Assembly: GCA_030425925.1 (NCBI GenBank)
Contig: JAUHZO010000021.1
Location: forward strand, 1 to 64,000
DNA from: Alphaproteobacteria bacterium
GTDB taxonomy: Bacteria > Pseudomonadota > Alphaproteobacteria > Rhodobacterales > Rhodobacteraceae
Length of the DNA: 64,000 nucleotides
Direction: 5' to 3'
Of this stretch, positions 35,130-43,860 are shown one piece after another. Positions within the stretch are counted from its first letter, which is position 1. Every line of letters starts with the position of its first letter. The notes beneath the pieces were generated by a model. The model did not search any database and had not been told where the DNA came from. It saw only the letters and a list, made by a program, of their open reading frames with translations. The position numbers were made by a program, and so were the translations under genes.

Positions 35130-35960
35130 TCATCCGCCCAGGAAGGAGCGCCGGACCTCCGGGTCCGCCAGCAGCTCCTGCCCGGTTCCGGTGAAGGCGT
35201 TGCGCCCCTGTACCAGCACATAGCCGCGATCGGCGATCTCCAGCGCCTGGCGGGCGTTCTGCTCCACCATCAGGATGGAGATGCCGGTGCGCGCCACCTC
35301 GATGATCCGGTCGAACAACTCGTCCATCACGATGGGCGAGACACCGGCGGTGGGCTCGTCCAGCATCAGCACCTTGGGTTCGGTCATCAGCGCGCGCCCC
35401 ACGGCCACCTGCTGGCGCTGCCCGCCCGACAACTCCCCCGCCGGCTGGCGGCGCTTTTCGTGCAGGATCGGGAACAGCGTATAGACCTGCTCCATCGTGG
35501 CGGAATAATCGTCCCGGCGCAGGAAGGCGCCCATTTCCAGGTTCTCCTCGACGCTCATCGAGGTGAAGATGTTCGAGGTCTGCGGCACGAACCCCATGCC
35601 CTGGGCCACCCGGTCCTGCGGCGTCAGGCCCGAGATGTCGTGCCCGTCCAGCCGCACATGGCCCGCGCGCAGGGTCAGCATGCCGAAGACGGCCTTCATC
35701 GCGGTGGACTTGCCCGCGCCGTTGGGGCCGACGATCACGGCGATCTGGCCTTTTTCCACCGCGATCGTGCAGTCGTGCAGGATGTCCGGGCCCGACTTGC
35801 CATAGCCGCCGGTCATGCCCGCGCCTTCCAGGAACGGCCCGCCGGGCGCATCCGTCACCGGCCCGGACCGCCGCGTGGGATCCACCGTGCCTTCGCCGCC
35901 CGTGCGGGTGATGGAGGCGTCGTGATTGCCGCGGTCGTCCTGATACGGGTTATTCGCCAT
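35130..35960 (-). CDS. livF: Branched-chain amino-acid ABC ATPase LivF
   Basis: 276 aa. Walker A VGPNGAGKST is at about 80-89, Q-loop FVPQTSNIF, signature LSGGQRQQV and Walker B VLMLDEPTAGVSP. A 48-residue hydrophilic N-terminal extension before the ATPase domain is longer than usual for LivF; GTG/ATG inside it could also be the start. The ATPase tail overlaps the start frame of small protein B by 4 bases if the longer form of that gene is used. Confidence 0.92.
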   Translation of the reverse strand: MANNPYQDDRGNHDASITRTGGEGTVDPTRRSGPVTDAPGGPFLEGAGMTGGYGKSGPDILHDCTIAVEKGQIAVIVGPNGAGKSTAMKAVFGMLTLRAGHVRLDGHDISGLTPQDRVAQGMGFVPQTSNIFTSMSVEENLEMGAFLRRDDYSATMEQVYTLFPILHEKRRQPAGELSGGQRQQVAVGRALMTEPKVLMLDEPTAGVSPIVMDELFDRIIEVARTGISILMVEQNARQALEIADRGYVLVQGRNAFTGTGQELLADPEVRRSFLGG

Positions 35961-36047
35961 GCGCCGCCTCGCCCCGGACCTGATCCGGGGCCTCCCGTTG
36001 CGGGCGGGCAGAGGTCCCGGCGCAGGGCCGGGACTGCGTCGGACGGA

Positions 36048-36869
36048 TCATCCCGCCACCTCCTTGTTCTTGAGCCCGGTGCCCAGATAGGCCTCGATCA
36101 CCTGCTCGTTGGCCTTGATCTGGTCCAGCGTGCCCTCGGCCAGCTTCCGGCCCTCGGCCATCACGATGACCGGGTCGCAGATGCGGCCGATGAAATCCAT
36201 GTCATGCTCGATCACGCAGAAGGTATAGCCGCGCTCCACATTCAGGCGCACGATGGTGTCGGCGATGGTGTTCAGAAGCGTGCGGTTCACGCCCGCGCCC
36301 ACCTCGTCCAGAAAGACGATCTTGGCATCCACCATCATCGTGCGCCCGAGTTCCAGCAGCTTCTTCTGCCCGCCCGAGATCGCGCCGGCCGGGTGGTCGG
36401 CCAGATGCGAGATGGTCAGGAAATCCAGCACCTCGTCGGCCTTCGCGCGCAAGGCGCGCTCCTCCTCGGCGATGCGGCGGCGCGCGGTCCAGGTGTTCCA
36501 CAGCGTCTCGCCCGTCTGCCCGCCGGGCACCATCATCAGGTTCTCGCGGCAGGTCATCGAGGAAAACTCGTGCGCGATCTGGAAGGTGCGCAAGAGCCCC
36601 TTGTGAAACAGCGCATGCGGCGGCAGCCCGGTGATGTCCTCGCCATCCATCCAGACGGTGCCCGAGGTCGGCGGCAGGGCGCCCGCGATCACGTTGAACA
36701 GCGTCGTCTTGCCGGCCCCGTTGGGGCCCACCAGCCCGGTGATCGAGCCCTTGGCGATCTCCAGCGAGGCACCGTCCACGGCGCGGAAGCCGCCGAAATG
36801 GCGGTGCAGGTTGTCGACGCGGATCACCGTGGAGCACCTCTCTTGCGGCGCATGAGCTGCGCTCTTCAT
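36048..36869 (-). CDS. livG: Branched-chain amino-acid ABC ATPase LivG
   Basis: 273 aa. Walker A VGPNGAGKTT, LivG-type insert before the signature (GGQTGETLWNTW), signature ISGGQKKLLELG, Walker B VFLDEVGAGVNRT and C-terminal EGTLDQIKANEQVIEAYLG. The first ~18 residues (AAHAPQERCSTV) are not part of the domain. A GC-rich palindrome (35971-35991) separates it from livF. Confidence 0.92.
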   Translation of the reverse strand: MKSAAHAPQERCSTVIRVDNLHRHFGGFRAVDGASLEIAKGSITGLVGPNGAGKTTLFNVIAGALPPTSGTVWMDGEDITGLPPHALFHKGLLRTFQIAHEFSSMTCRENLMMVPGGQTGETLWNTWTARRRIAEEERALRAKADEVLDFLTISHLADHPAGAISGGQKKLLELGRTMMVDAKIVFLDEVGAGVNRTLLNTIADTIVRLNVERGYTFCVIEHDMDFIGRICDPVIVMAEGRKLAEGTLDQIKANEQVIEAYLGTGLKNKEVAG

Positions 36870-36923
36870 CCTGTTGTCACGGCCCGGAAAAAACCTTCCG
36901 GGCCGCCTGTGTTTCCGGTCGTC

Positions 36924-38120
36924 TTACTTGAACTCGACCGTCTCGGGCGCGCCGCCCTTCAGCTCGTAATGGCGATAGGTGCCGGCGGCTTCGCCGGGGC
37001 CGATCAGCTCGACATTGGTGGCGCCGACATAGTCGATCTCGCCACCATCGGCGAGGATCTGCAGCGCGCGGCCCAGCTCGCCCGGCAGGATCTTCTCGCC
37101 CGGGGCGTTGGCCACGTCCAGCACGTTGGCGGCCACGGCCTCGGAGGTGGCGGCGCCCCCCTTCATCATCGCCAGCGCGATCAGCGCCGCGGCGTCATAG
37201 GCTTCGCGGGTGAACGAGCTTTCGCCGTTCACGCCCGCAGCCGCGGTGATGGCGGCAAAGGCGTCGGCGCCTGCGCCCTCGCTCCACGGCACCGCGCCGA
37301 ACGAGCCTTCCATGTCGGCCCCCAGCTCGGCGAACAGGGCGTCGCCATACATGCCGTCGCCCATCATGAAGGTGTCGAACGCGCCCGAATCCAGAGCGGC
37401 CTGGATCATGCCCTTGCCGCCGGAATCCGAGTAGCCCAGGGTGACGAGGATGTCGCCGCCGGCCGAGGCGAGCGCGCCCACCTCGGCGGAGTAGTCGGCC
37501 TTGTTGTCCTCATGCGGGGCGTTCAGGGTGACGCTGCCGCCCGCGGCCTCGAACGCCGCGATGAAGCTGTCGGACAGGCCCTTGCCGTAGTCGTTGTTGG
37601 TGTAGGTCACCGCAACTTCGGAGATGCCGCGCGCCGACAGGATCTCGGCCAGCACGACGCCCTGACGCGCATCCGACGGCGCGGTGCGGAAGAACAGGCC
37701 GTTGTCCTCGGCGGTCGACAGCGCCGGCGAAGTGGCCGAGGGCGAGATCATCGGGATGCCGTTGGCCAGTGCCACGTTCGACAGGATCGCGCCGGTCACA
37801 CCCGAACAGTCGGCCCCCATGATGGCGACGATGCCGTCGGTGGTCACCAGGCGTTCGGCGGCGGCCGTGGCGGCGGCAGCGTCGACGCAGGTGCTGTCCG
37901 CGCGCACCGGGACCAGCGTCACGCCGTCCAGGAAATTGCCGCTGTCATTGACTTCGGCCAGCGCCAGTTCGGCGCTGTCGGCCATCATCGGGGTCAGCGA
38001 TTCGATGGGACCGGTATAGCCCAGGATGACGCCGATCTTGGCTTCGGAGGCGTGGCCGGCCGCGAAGACGGCACCGGCGGTCAGCGCCGTGGCCGCGCTG
38101 GCCAGAAGCAGCTTTTTCAT
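36924..38120 (-). CDS. Branched-chain amino-acid / amide-type ABC substrate-binding protein
   Basis: 398 aa, periplasmic. Signal peptide ends AAGHA; the mature chain has the Leu/Ile/Val-binding fold (PF13458-type): AKIGVILGYTGPIESL, AIMGADCSGVTGAIL, ISPSATSPAL. Substrate is not certain; amides and urea use related proteins. First gene of the liv run, 54 bases upstream of livG. A GTTTTGTC.GACAAAAC palindrome at 38143-38160 lies in its upstream region. Confidence 0.9.
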   Translation of the reverse strand: MKKLLLASAATALTAGAVFAAGHASEAKIGVILGYTGPIESLTPMMADSAELALAEVNDSGNFLDGVTLVPVRADSTCVDAAAATAAAERLVTTDGIVAIMGADCSGVTGAILSNVALANGIPMISPSATSPALSTAEDNGLFFRTAPSDARQGVVLAEILSARGISEVAVTYTNNDYGKGLSDSFIAAFEAAGGSVTLNAPHEDNKADYSAEVGALASAGGDILVTLGYSDSGGKGMIQAALDSGAFDTFMMGDGMYGDALFAELGADMEGSFGAVPWSEGAGADAFAAITAAAGVNGESSFTREAYDAAALIALAMMKGGAATSEAVAANVLDVANAPGEKILPGELGRALQILADGGEIDYVGATNVELIGPGEAAGTYRHYELKGGAPETVEFK

Positions 38121-38142
38121 GTTTCAACTCCCATGTTGGAAC

Positions 38143-38160
38143 GTTTTGTCCAGACAAAAC
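38143..38160. promoter_or_regulatory. Operator-like palindrome before the liv binding-protein gene
   Basis: GTTTTGTC (38143-38150), a CA spacer, GACAAAAC (38153-38160). Perfect 8-base arms, 22 bases upstream of the start codon. The position suits a repressor site for the liv cluster; it also lies upstream of the divergent sugar dehydrogenase at 38271. Confidence 0.4.
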
Positions 38161-38270
38161 CCTAGGCGGGGCGCAAACAAAAGAAAAGAGGGCATCACGC
38201 GTGGCCGGGGCGCGTTTGCCCTTGTCCGTCGCGGTCGGGTGCCCATATCCGCTGCACAGGAGGTGCCGCC

Positions 38271-39380
38271 ATGATCAAATCCCTGTTCACCGGTCTTGCC
38301 GCCGCGCTGGTTGCGGTGCCGCTCTGGGCCGAGACCATCGAGACCTCGGCTGGCGCGCTGCGGGTCGAGCCGGTGGTCGAGAACCTCGACACGCCCTGGG
38401 CGTTCGGCTTTCTGCCCGATGGCACCATCCTGGTCACCGAACGCGAAGGCACGCTCTGGGCCGTCCGCCCCGATGGCACGCGGGTGTCGGTGTCGGGCCT
38501 GCCGCGCATCCTGGTGGACGGGCAGGGCGGGTTGCTGGACGTTCTGGTGCCGCGCGACTTTGCCCAGAGCCGCGAGCTGTTCTTCACCTATGCGCGCAAG
38601 CAGCTGATCCGGGGATCGGGGACAGCGGTCTATCGCGCGCGGCTTTCGGACGCGGGCGACACGCTGGAAGCGGGCGAGACGATCTTTTCCATCGCCCGCG
38701 GCACCGGCGGCGGGTTCCATTTCGGTTCGCGCCTGGTAGAGGCACCGGACGGCACGCTGTTTGTCACCATCGGCGACCGCGGCAATGCCGATCAGGCGCA
38801 GGATCTGTCGATGCATAACGGTTCGGTCCTGCGGATCGACCGCGACGGCAAGGCCCCCGCGGACAACCCCTTTGTCAACGACCGCAACGCGCAGCCCGAA
38901 ATCTGGTCCTATGGCCATCGCAACCCGCAGGGCGCGGCGCTGGATGGCGCGGGCCAGCTTTGGGTCAACGAACACGGGGCCCGCGGCGGGGACGAGGTGA
39001 ACCGCGTGCTTCCGGGCCGCAACTATGGCTGGCCGGTGATTTCCTACGGCACCAATTACGACGGCTCCAGGATCGGGACCGGCACCGCGCGGGACGGCAT
39101 GGAACAGCCGGTCCATTACTGGGACCCGTCCATCGCGCCGTCGGGCATGGTGTTTTACGATGGCGCCATCGGGGCCTGGGCGGGCAGCGCCTTTGTGGGG
39201 TCTCTGAAATTCGACTACATTGCGCGCCTGGCGGGCGATCCGCTGGCCGAGATCGAACGCATCGAAAGCGATGCGACGATCCGGGTGCGCGATGTGCGCC
39301 AGGGCCCCGAGGGCGGGCTGTGGTTCCTCAGCGTGGGCAATGGCGCGCTGTACCGCCTCGTTCCGGCCGAGGCCGGCTGA
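38271..39380 (+). CDS. PQQ-type soluble aldose (sorbosone-like) dehydrogenase
   Basis: 369 aa, periplasmic after a signal ending VPLWA. Glucose/sorbosone dehydrogenase fold (PF07995): DTPWAFGFLPDGTILVTER, GDRGNADQAQD, GHRNPQGAALD, WVNEHGARGGDEVN. It would oxidise aldoses with bound PQQ and calcium. The ATG has an AGGAGGTG box. No PQQ-synthesis gene is in the window. Confidence 0.9.
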   Translation: MIKSLFTGLAAALVAVPLWAETIETSAGALRVEPVVENLDTPWAFGFLPDGTILVTEREGTLWAVRPDGTRVSVSGLPRILVDGQGGLLDVLVPRDFAQSRELFFTYARKQLIRGSGTAVYRARLSDAGDTLEAGETIFSIARGTGGGFHFGSRLVEAPDGTLFVTIGDRGNADQAQDLSMHNGSVLRIDRDGKAPADNPFVNDRNAQPEIWSYGHRNPQGAALDGAGQLWVNEHGARGGDEVNRVLPGRNYGWPVISYGTNYDGSRIGTGTARDGMEQPVHYWDPSIAPSGMVFYDGAIGAWAGSAFVGSLKFDYIARLAGDPLAEIERIESDATIRVRDVRQGPEGGLWFLSVGNGALYRLVPAEAG

Positions 39381-39449
39381 GGCGACCCAAGGCTGGGCAA
39401 TCCGGCGCGTTCGTGGCAGGCTCTGCGCAAATTGCCACAGGAGAGTGCC

Positions 39450-39863
39450 ATGCCCCGCCTCGATGCCGCCCTTGCCCTGATCCTTGCCACCGCCACGCCG
39501 CTGGCCGCGCAGGACGCCTATTTCCAGAGCTATGACGCCATGCGCGGCGAGATGGACGCCATGATCATGGCGCGCGAGACCCAGGCGCTGATGCTGCGCT
39601 TTGGCGGCGCGGACGAGATGACCGAGGTGCAGCTCGACAATCTCGATGTGCAGGTCGACCAGCTGTATCCCAACCGGCTGGACAATGTCGCGCTGATCCG
39701 CCGGGTGGAGCACGACAACGGCTTTGTCCAGGAACTGATCGCTTATTGGGAAGACTGGCGCTATCTGTACGCCTATGTCTTCTATCACGTGCGCGATGAT
39801 GCGGTGATCTCGATCAATTTCCGCTTCAACAGCGACTTTGCCAAGCTGAATCCGCTGTTCTAG
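39450..39863 (+). CDS. Small secreted protein, unknown
   Basis: 137 aa with a signal ending ATPLAAQ. The mature part is acidic and aromatic (LIAYWEDWRYLYAYVFYHVRDD). No domain recognised. ATG 39450 has AGGAG upstream. The gene ends 4 bases into the convergent GNAT gene. Confidence 0.72.
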   Translation: MPRLDAALALILATATPLAAQDAYFQSYDAMRGEMDAMIMARETQALMLRFGGADEMTEVQLDNLDVQVDQLYPNRLDNVALIRRVEHDNGFVQELIAYWEDWRYLYAYVFYHVRDDAVISINFRFNSDFAKLNPLF

Positions 39864-40375
39864 GTTCTGCCGGCCCAGCCGTCCCGCGACAGCGCGTAAT
39901 AGGCGGTGTCGCACCATTCGGTGTCGCCATAGAGGAAGTTCTTTTCCGCCGTGCCGGTGCAGACAAAGCCCAGCCGCTGCAGCAGCCGGGCCGAGGCGGT
40001 GTTGCGCGGGTCGATCTCGGCCGTCAGCGCATCGGCCTCGGGAAAGCGGGCAAAGGCCGCCGCGACAAGCGCCTGCAGCGCCTCGGTGGCCAGCCCCGCG
40101 CCCCAATGGGCGGGGGCGAACATGTAGCCGATCTCGTAGCGCCGGAACATCGCCACGCGACCGATCAGAACGCCGTCCCGCTCTACCGCGTATTCCAGAT
40201 GCTCGTCCGGGGCCTCGCGCAGGAAACCGTCAAGCGAGGCGCGGGTCTTTTCAGGATCGCCATCGGCGGGCCGGTCCCAGTAGCGCATCACCTGCGGATC
40301 GGAATACATCGCATGCAGCGCGTCCAGATCGTCGGCACGAAACGGACGCAAGAGCAGGCGTTCGGTTCGGATCAC
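39860..40375 (-). CDS. GNAT N-acetyltransferase, RimJ/RimL-like
   Basis: 171 aa from a GTG that overlaps the regulator's stop (GTGA). TERLLLRPFRADDLDALHAM opening, a central IGYMFAPAHWGAGLATEAL acetyl-CoA loop (Q/RxxGxG/A) and NTASARLLQRLGF close the GNAT fold. Substrate unknown. Its coupled translation with the AraC/GlxA gene suggests shared function or shared control. Confidence 0.85.
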   Translation of the reverse strand: MIRTERLLLRPFRADDLDALHAMYSDPQVMRYWDRPADGDPEKTRASLDGFLREAPDEHLEYAVERDGVLIGRVAMFRRYEIGYMFAPAHWGAGLATEALQALVAAAFARFPEADALTAEIDPRNTASARLLQRLGFVCTGTAEKNFLYGDTEWCDTAYYALSRDGWAGRT

Positions 40376-41382
40376 ACCGACAGTCTCTGCGCATGGGCGC
40401 CGCGCTCGCGGTAGGGGGTCGTCTCGTAATGCGCGCGGTAGCATTTCGAGAAATGCGAGGGCGAGGCAAAGCCGCAGGCCAGCGCCACGTTGATCACGCT
40501 CATATCGGTCTGCATCAACAGGTTGCGCGCCTTCTGCAGGCGCAGTTCCATGTAATAGCGCTTGGGCGAGCGGTTGAGATAGCGGCGGAACAGCCGTTCC
40601 AGCTGGCGCGTCGACATGCCGACGTCGCGGGCCAGGATCGAGGGGCTGATGGGCTCTTCGATATTGGCCTCCATCTTCTGGATGACCTGGCTCAGCTTGG
40701 GGTGGCGCACGCCGATCCGGGTGGGGACCGACAGGCGCTGGGTGTCCTGGTCGGTGCGGATCGAGGAATAGATCTGCTGGTCCGCCACCGCGCTGGCCAG
40801 TTCCTCGCCGTGATCGTTCGAGATCATCTGCAGGAACAGGTCGATGGACGACGTGCCGCCCGCGGTGGAAAACCGCGTGCCGTCGATGGTAAAGACCGAT
40901 TTGGTCAGTTCGACCTCGTCGAACTCCTCGGCAAAGCTGTCCTGGTTTTCCCAGTGGATCGTCGCCCGCTTGCCATCCAGCAGCCCCGCCTCGGCCAGCG
41001 TAAACGACGCGGTGCACAGCCCGCCCATGCGCAGCCCCTTGCGTGCCTCGCGCCGCAGCCAGTTCAGCAGGCGCTTGGTGGTGGCCTTCTGCACATCCAT
41101 GCCGCCGCAGATCACCACCGTGTCATCGCGGTGCAGTTCGTCAAGATCGCCATCCAGCTGGAACACCGTGTTGGTGGAACAGCTGATCGTCTCGCCGCCC
41201 TCGCCGATCACCCGCCATTCGTACAATGTCTTGCCCGACATCCGGTTGGCCAGGCGCAGGCAGTCCAGCGCGGCGGCAAAGGACAGCAGCGTGAAGTTCT
41301 GCAGCAGCACGAACACAAAGCGGCGCGGTTTCGCCGGAACCTTGTCAAGTTCGACGATATGGCGCTGCATCGGGGGAAGCAT
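40372..41382 (-). CDS. GlxA-family AraC-type regulator with DJ-1/PfpI domain
   Basis: 336 aa. A DJ-1/PfpI-like N-terminal sensor (about 20-195, VICGGMD, LCTASFTLAEAGLLDG) carries the nucleophile-like Cys in LCTASF; the AraC HTH pair is at about 230-325 (SPSILARDVGMSTRQLERLFRRYLNRSPKRYYMELRL split over two helices). The layout resembles GbdR/GlxA regulators of choline or arginine-type metabolism. It diverges from the DAHP synthase gene. Confidence 0.88.
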   Translation of the reverse strand: MLPPMQRHIVELDKVPAKPRRFVFVLLQNFTLLSFAAALDCLRLANRMSGKTLYEWRVIGEGGETISCSTNTVFQLDGDLDELHRDDTVVICGGMDVQKATTKRLLNWLRREARKGLRMGGLCTASFTLAEAGLLDGKRATIHWENQDSFAEEFDEVELTKSVFTIDGTRFSTAGGTSSIDLFLQMISNDHGEELASAVADQQIYSSIRTDQDTQRLSVPTRIGVRHPKLSQVIQKMEANIEEPISPSILARDVGMSTRQLERLFRRYLNRSPKRYYMELRLQKARNLLMQTDMSVINVALACGFASPSHFSKCYRAHYETTPYRERGAHAQRLSV

Positions 41383-41557
41383 GGAACGGTTTCCTTCTGG
41401 TCAGAGTCCGGCCGGTCTGCGCAGCCGTGCCCAGCAGATGGGCAGAACTGTCCAGCAGCGTCAAGACATGACGGAAAAATCGCAACTGGCCAGCCGCAGG
41501 AGCCTGCGCTAGAGAGGGCCGTGTTGACGCTAACGCCCAGCTTTGCGGAGAAATCAG

Positions 41558-42928
41558 ATGACCGAGTGGCAGAAAACGACCTGGCGCAGCCTTCCGCGGG
41601 TGCAGATGCCGGATTATACGGACGCGGCGGCGCTGGCCGCCGTCGAGGCGCAGCTGTCCAAGTATCCGCCGCTGGTCTTTGCCGGCGAGGCGCGCCGCCT
41701 GAAGCGCGCGCTTGGCGAGGCCGCGCGAGGCGAGGCGTTCCTGCTGCAGGGCGGCGATTGCGCCGAAAGCTTCGAGCAGTTTTCGGCCGACGGCATCCGC
41801 GACACGTTCAAGGTGATGCTGCAGATGGCCATGGTGCTGACCTTTGGCGCCAAGGTGCCGGTGGTCAAGGTGGGCCGCATGGCGGGTCAGTTCGCCAAGC
41901 CGCGCAGCGCGCCCACCGAGGTGGTGAACGGCGTGGAACTGCCCAGCTATCGCGGCGACATCATCAACGAACTGGCCTTTACCCCCGAGGCGCGCATCCC
42001 CGATCCGCGCAAGATGCTGCAGGCCTACACCCAGGCGGCGGCCACGCTGAACCTGCTGCGGGCCTTCTCTACCGGCGGTTATGCGGATGTGCACCAGGTG
42101 CACAGCTGGACGCTGGGCTTTACCGAAAGCGAAAAGGCCGAGGCCTATCGCGAGATGGCGGGCCGGATCAGCGACACGCTGGATTTCATGAAGGCAGCCG
42201 GCGTCAGCGGCGACCAGGCGCATACGCTCAAGGTGGTGGATTTCTACACCAGCCATGAATCGCTGCTGCTGGAATACGAAGAGGCGCTGTGCCGGCTCGA
42301 TTCGACCTCGGGCAAATGGCTGGCGGGTTCGGGCCACATGATCTGGATCGGCGACCGCACGCGCCAGCCTGACGGCGCGCATGTGGAATTTGCCCGCGGC
42401 GTGCTGAACCCGGTGGGTCTGAAATGCGGCCCGACCACCTCCGCCGAGGATCTCAAGGTGCTGATGGCCAAGCTGAACCCGGAAAACGAGGCGGGCAAGC
42501 TGACGCTGATCGCGCGCTTTGGCGCGGGCAAGGTGGGCGAACACCTGCCGCGCCTGATCAAGGCAGTGCAGGAAGAGGGCGCGCACGTGCTCTGGGTCTG
42601 CGACGCGATGCATGGCAACACGATCAAGTCGGCCACCGGCTACAAGACCCGGCCTTTCGAGAGCGTGCTGCGCGAGGTGCAGGAGTTCTTTGCCATCCAC
42701 AAGGCCGAAGGCACGATCCCCGGCGGCGTGCATTTCGAGATGACGGGCCAGGACGTGACCGAATGCACCGGCGGTGTGCGCGACGTGACCGAAGAGGATC
42801 TGTCCGACCGCTATCACACCGCCTGCGATCCGCGTCTGAACGCGTCGCAATCGCTGGAACTGGCCTTCCTCGTGGCCGAGGAACTGACGGCGCTGCGCAG
42901 CGCGCAGGCCCGGGCCAAGGCGGGCTGA
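41558..42928 (+). CDS. 3-deoxy-7-phosphoheptulonate synthase, class II
   Basis: 456 aa, AroA-II family. It condenses PEP and erythrose-4-phosphate, the first step of the shikimate pathway. Cys68 in [11 protein letters not shown] is the family metal ligand; other landmarks are [29 protein letters not shown] and the C-terminal [17 protein letters not shown]. The ATG at 41558 lies after an AGAAATCAG RBS. It feeds the same pathway as aroQ at 59937 and trpE at 4545. Confidence 0.95.
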   Translation: MTEWQKTTWRSLPRVQMPDYTDAAALAAVEAQLSKYPPLVFAGEARRLKRALGEAARGEAFLLQGGDCAESFEQFSADGIRDTFKVMLQMAMVLTFGAKVPVVKVGRMAGQFAKPRSAPTEVVNGVELPSYRGDIINELAFTPEARIPDPRKMLQAYTQAAATLNLLRAFSTGGYADVHQVHSWTLGFTESEKAEAYREMAGRISDTLDFMKAAGVSGDQAHTLKVVDFYTSHESLLLEYEEALCRLDSTSGKWLAGSGHMIWIGDRTRQPDGAHVEFARGVLNPVGLKCGPTTSAEDLKVLMAKLNPENEAGKLTLIARFGAGKVGEHLPRLIKAVQEEGAHVLWVCDAMHGNTIKSATGYKTRPFESVLREVQEFFAIHKAEGTIPGGVHFEMTGQDVTECTGGVRDVTEEDLSDRYHTACDPRLNASQSLELAFLVAEELTALRSAQARAKAG

Positions 42929-42964
42929 CCGCTGCCCCGCGGCGGCGGGGCAGCCGCGCAGGCG

Positions 42965-43633
42965 TCAGTCGTTGGAGACCACAAGGCGCAGATGCACCTT
43001 TGGCGGCGCGGGCGTGAACGGCTGCGCCGGTTCTGCCAGGCCCTGCGGTGCGGGACGGCGGTCGGGCAGGGCGGGCGTTGTCTCCGCCATCGGGGCCTGC
43101 CCGGCGCTGTGGCTGTCCAGAAGGAAGCGGCGCGGTGTGCGGCCCAGCCGTCCATGAGTGACAATCGCCCCCAGCGCCCGGGTCAGATCGCCGAAATCCG
43201 ACCGCAGCGGCAGCAGCACCATCTCGGCAGAGAGCGCGGGCTTGCCCAGCCCGGTTTCGGCCTGCAGCGACAGGTGCAGCGGCACCGCCTCTTCGAACAG
43301 CGGCGTGATGGCACGGCGCAGTTGGTCGCGGTCCTTCGGGGCCATCAGGCAGGCCAGCGGCATCCCGGCCACCTGCATCCCGAGCAGATCGCCGACATGC
43401 GATCCGGCCACGCGGAACTTGGCCATGCCGGGCGCGATGCGCTCCAGCAGAAAGGCGTTTTCCAGCGCCGCCTCGATCCCGCGGGGGTCGATCTGGCTGC
43501 GCATCGGCACCTTGCCGTCCTCGCACAGCGCCTGCCAATAGGTCTCGACCTGGCGCAGCGGCGCGCGGCGCTGGTGACGCTCCCGCGCCGTCATGGAGAC
43601 CACATCCCGACCGTTTTCGTCTTTCCCGAACAT
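42965..43633 (-). CDS. PAS-domain protein (PF07310-type)
   Basis: 222 aa. The middle part (about residues 25-155, LRQVETYWQALCEDGKVPMRSQIDPRGIE opening) resembles PAS_5 proteins common in Rhodobacteraceae. The C-terminal third is proline-rich and low complexity. No output domain. ATG 43633 has GAGG 9 bases upstream; a longer reading to 43798 would cross the intergenic palindrome. A CtrA-like sequence lies 75-90 bases upstream. Confidence 0.8.
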   Translation of the reverse strand: MFGKDENGRDVVSMTARERHQRRAPLRQVETYWQALCEDGKVPMRSQIDPRGIEAALENAFLLERIAPGMAKFRVAGSHVGDLLGMQVAGMPLACLMAPKDRDQLRRAITPLFEEAVPLHLSLQAETGLGKPALSAEMVLLPLRSDFGDLTRALGAIVTHGRLGRTPRRFLLDSHSAGQAPMAETTPALPDRRPAPQGLAEPAQPFTPAPPKVHLRLVVSND

Positions 43634-43707
43634 CTTGTCATCCTCACCCTGGATCGTACCCTGGATGCAGCCGGCCAGGCCCCCGTGACCAGACTGCGTA
43701 ATCCATG

Positions 43708-43722
43708 TTAACAACTCCTTAC
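43708..43722. promoter_or_regulatory. CtrA-like site upstream of the PAS-protein gene
   Basis: TTAA-N7-TTAC on the plus strand, one change from the CtrA consensus TTAA-N7-TTAA. It is 75 bases before the minus-strand start at 43633. Confidence 0.25.
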
Positions 43723-43771
43723 TAACCGAAGCGCATCGCAATTTCGCCTCATTTCCGGCCCAAGGGTTAAC

Positions 43772-43801
43772 GCCGTGCAAGGTCCGGGCGCCTTGCACGG
43801 C
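43772..43801 (+). promoter_or_regulatory. Perfect 11-bp hairpin in the yicC leader
   Basis: GCCGTGCAAGG (43772-43782), an 8-base loop and CCTTGCACGGC (43791-43801), without a U-tract, 59 bases before the yicC ATG. It would form in the yicC 5' UTR. Confidence 0.5.
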
Positions 43802-43860
43802 GGCTTGCCATGCCGCGCCGATCCCGCTACGCCCGGCAAAACGGCAAGGGAACGGCAGGA

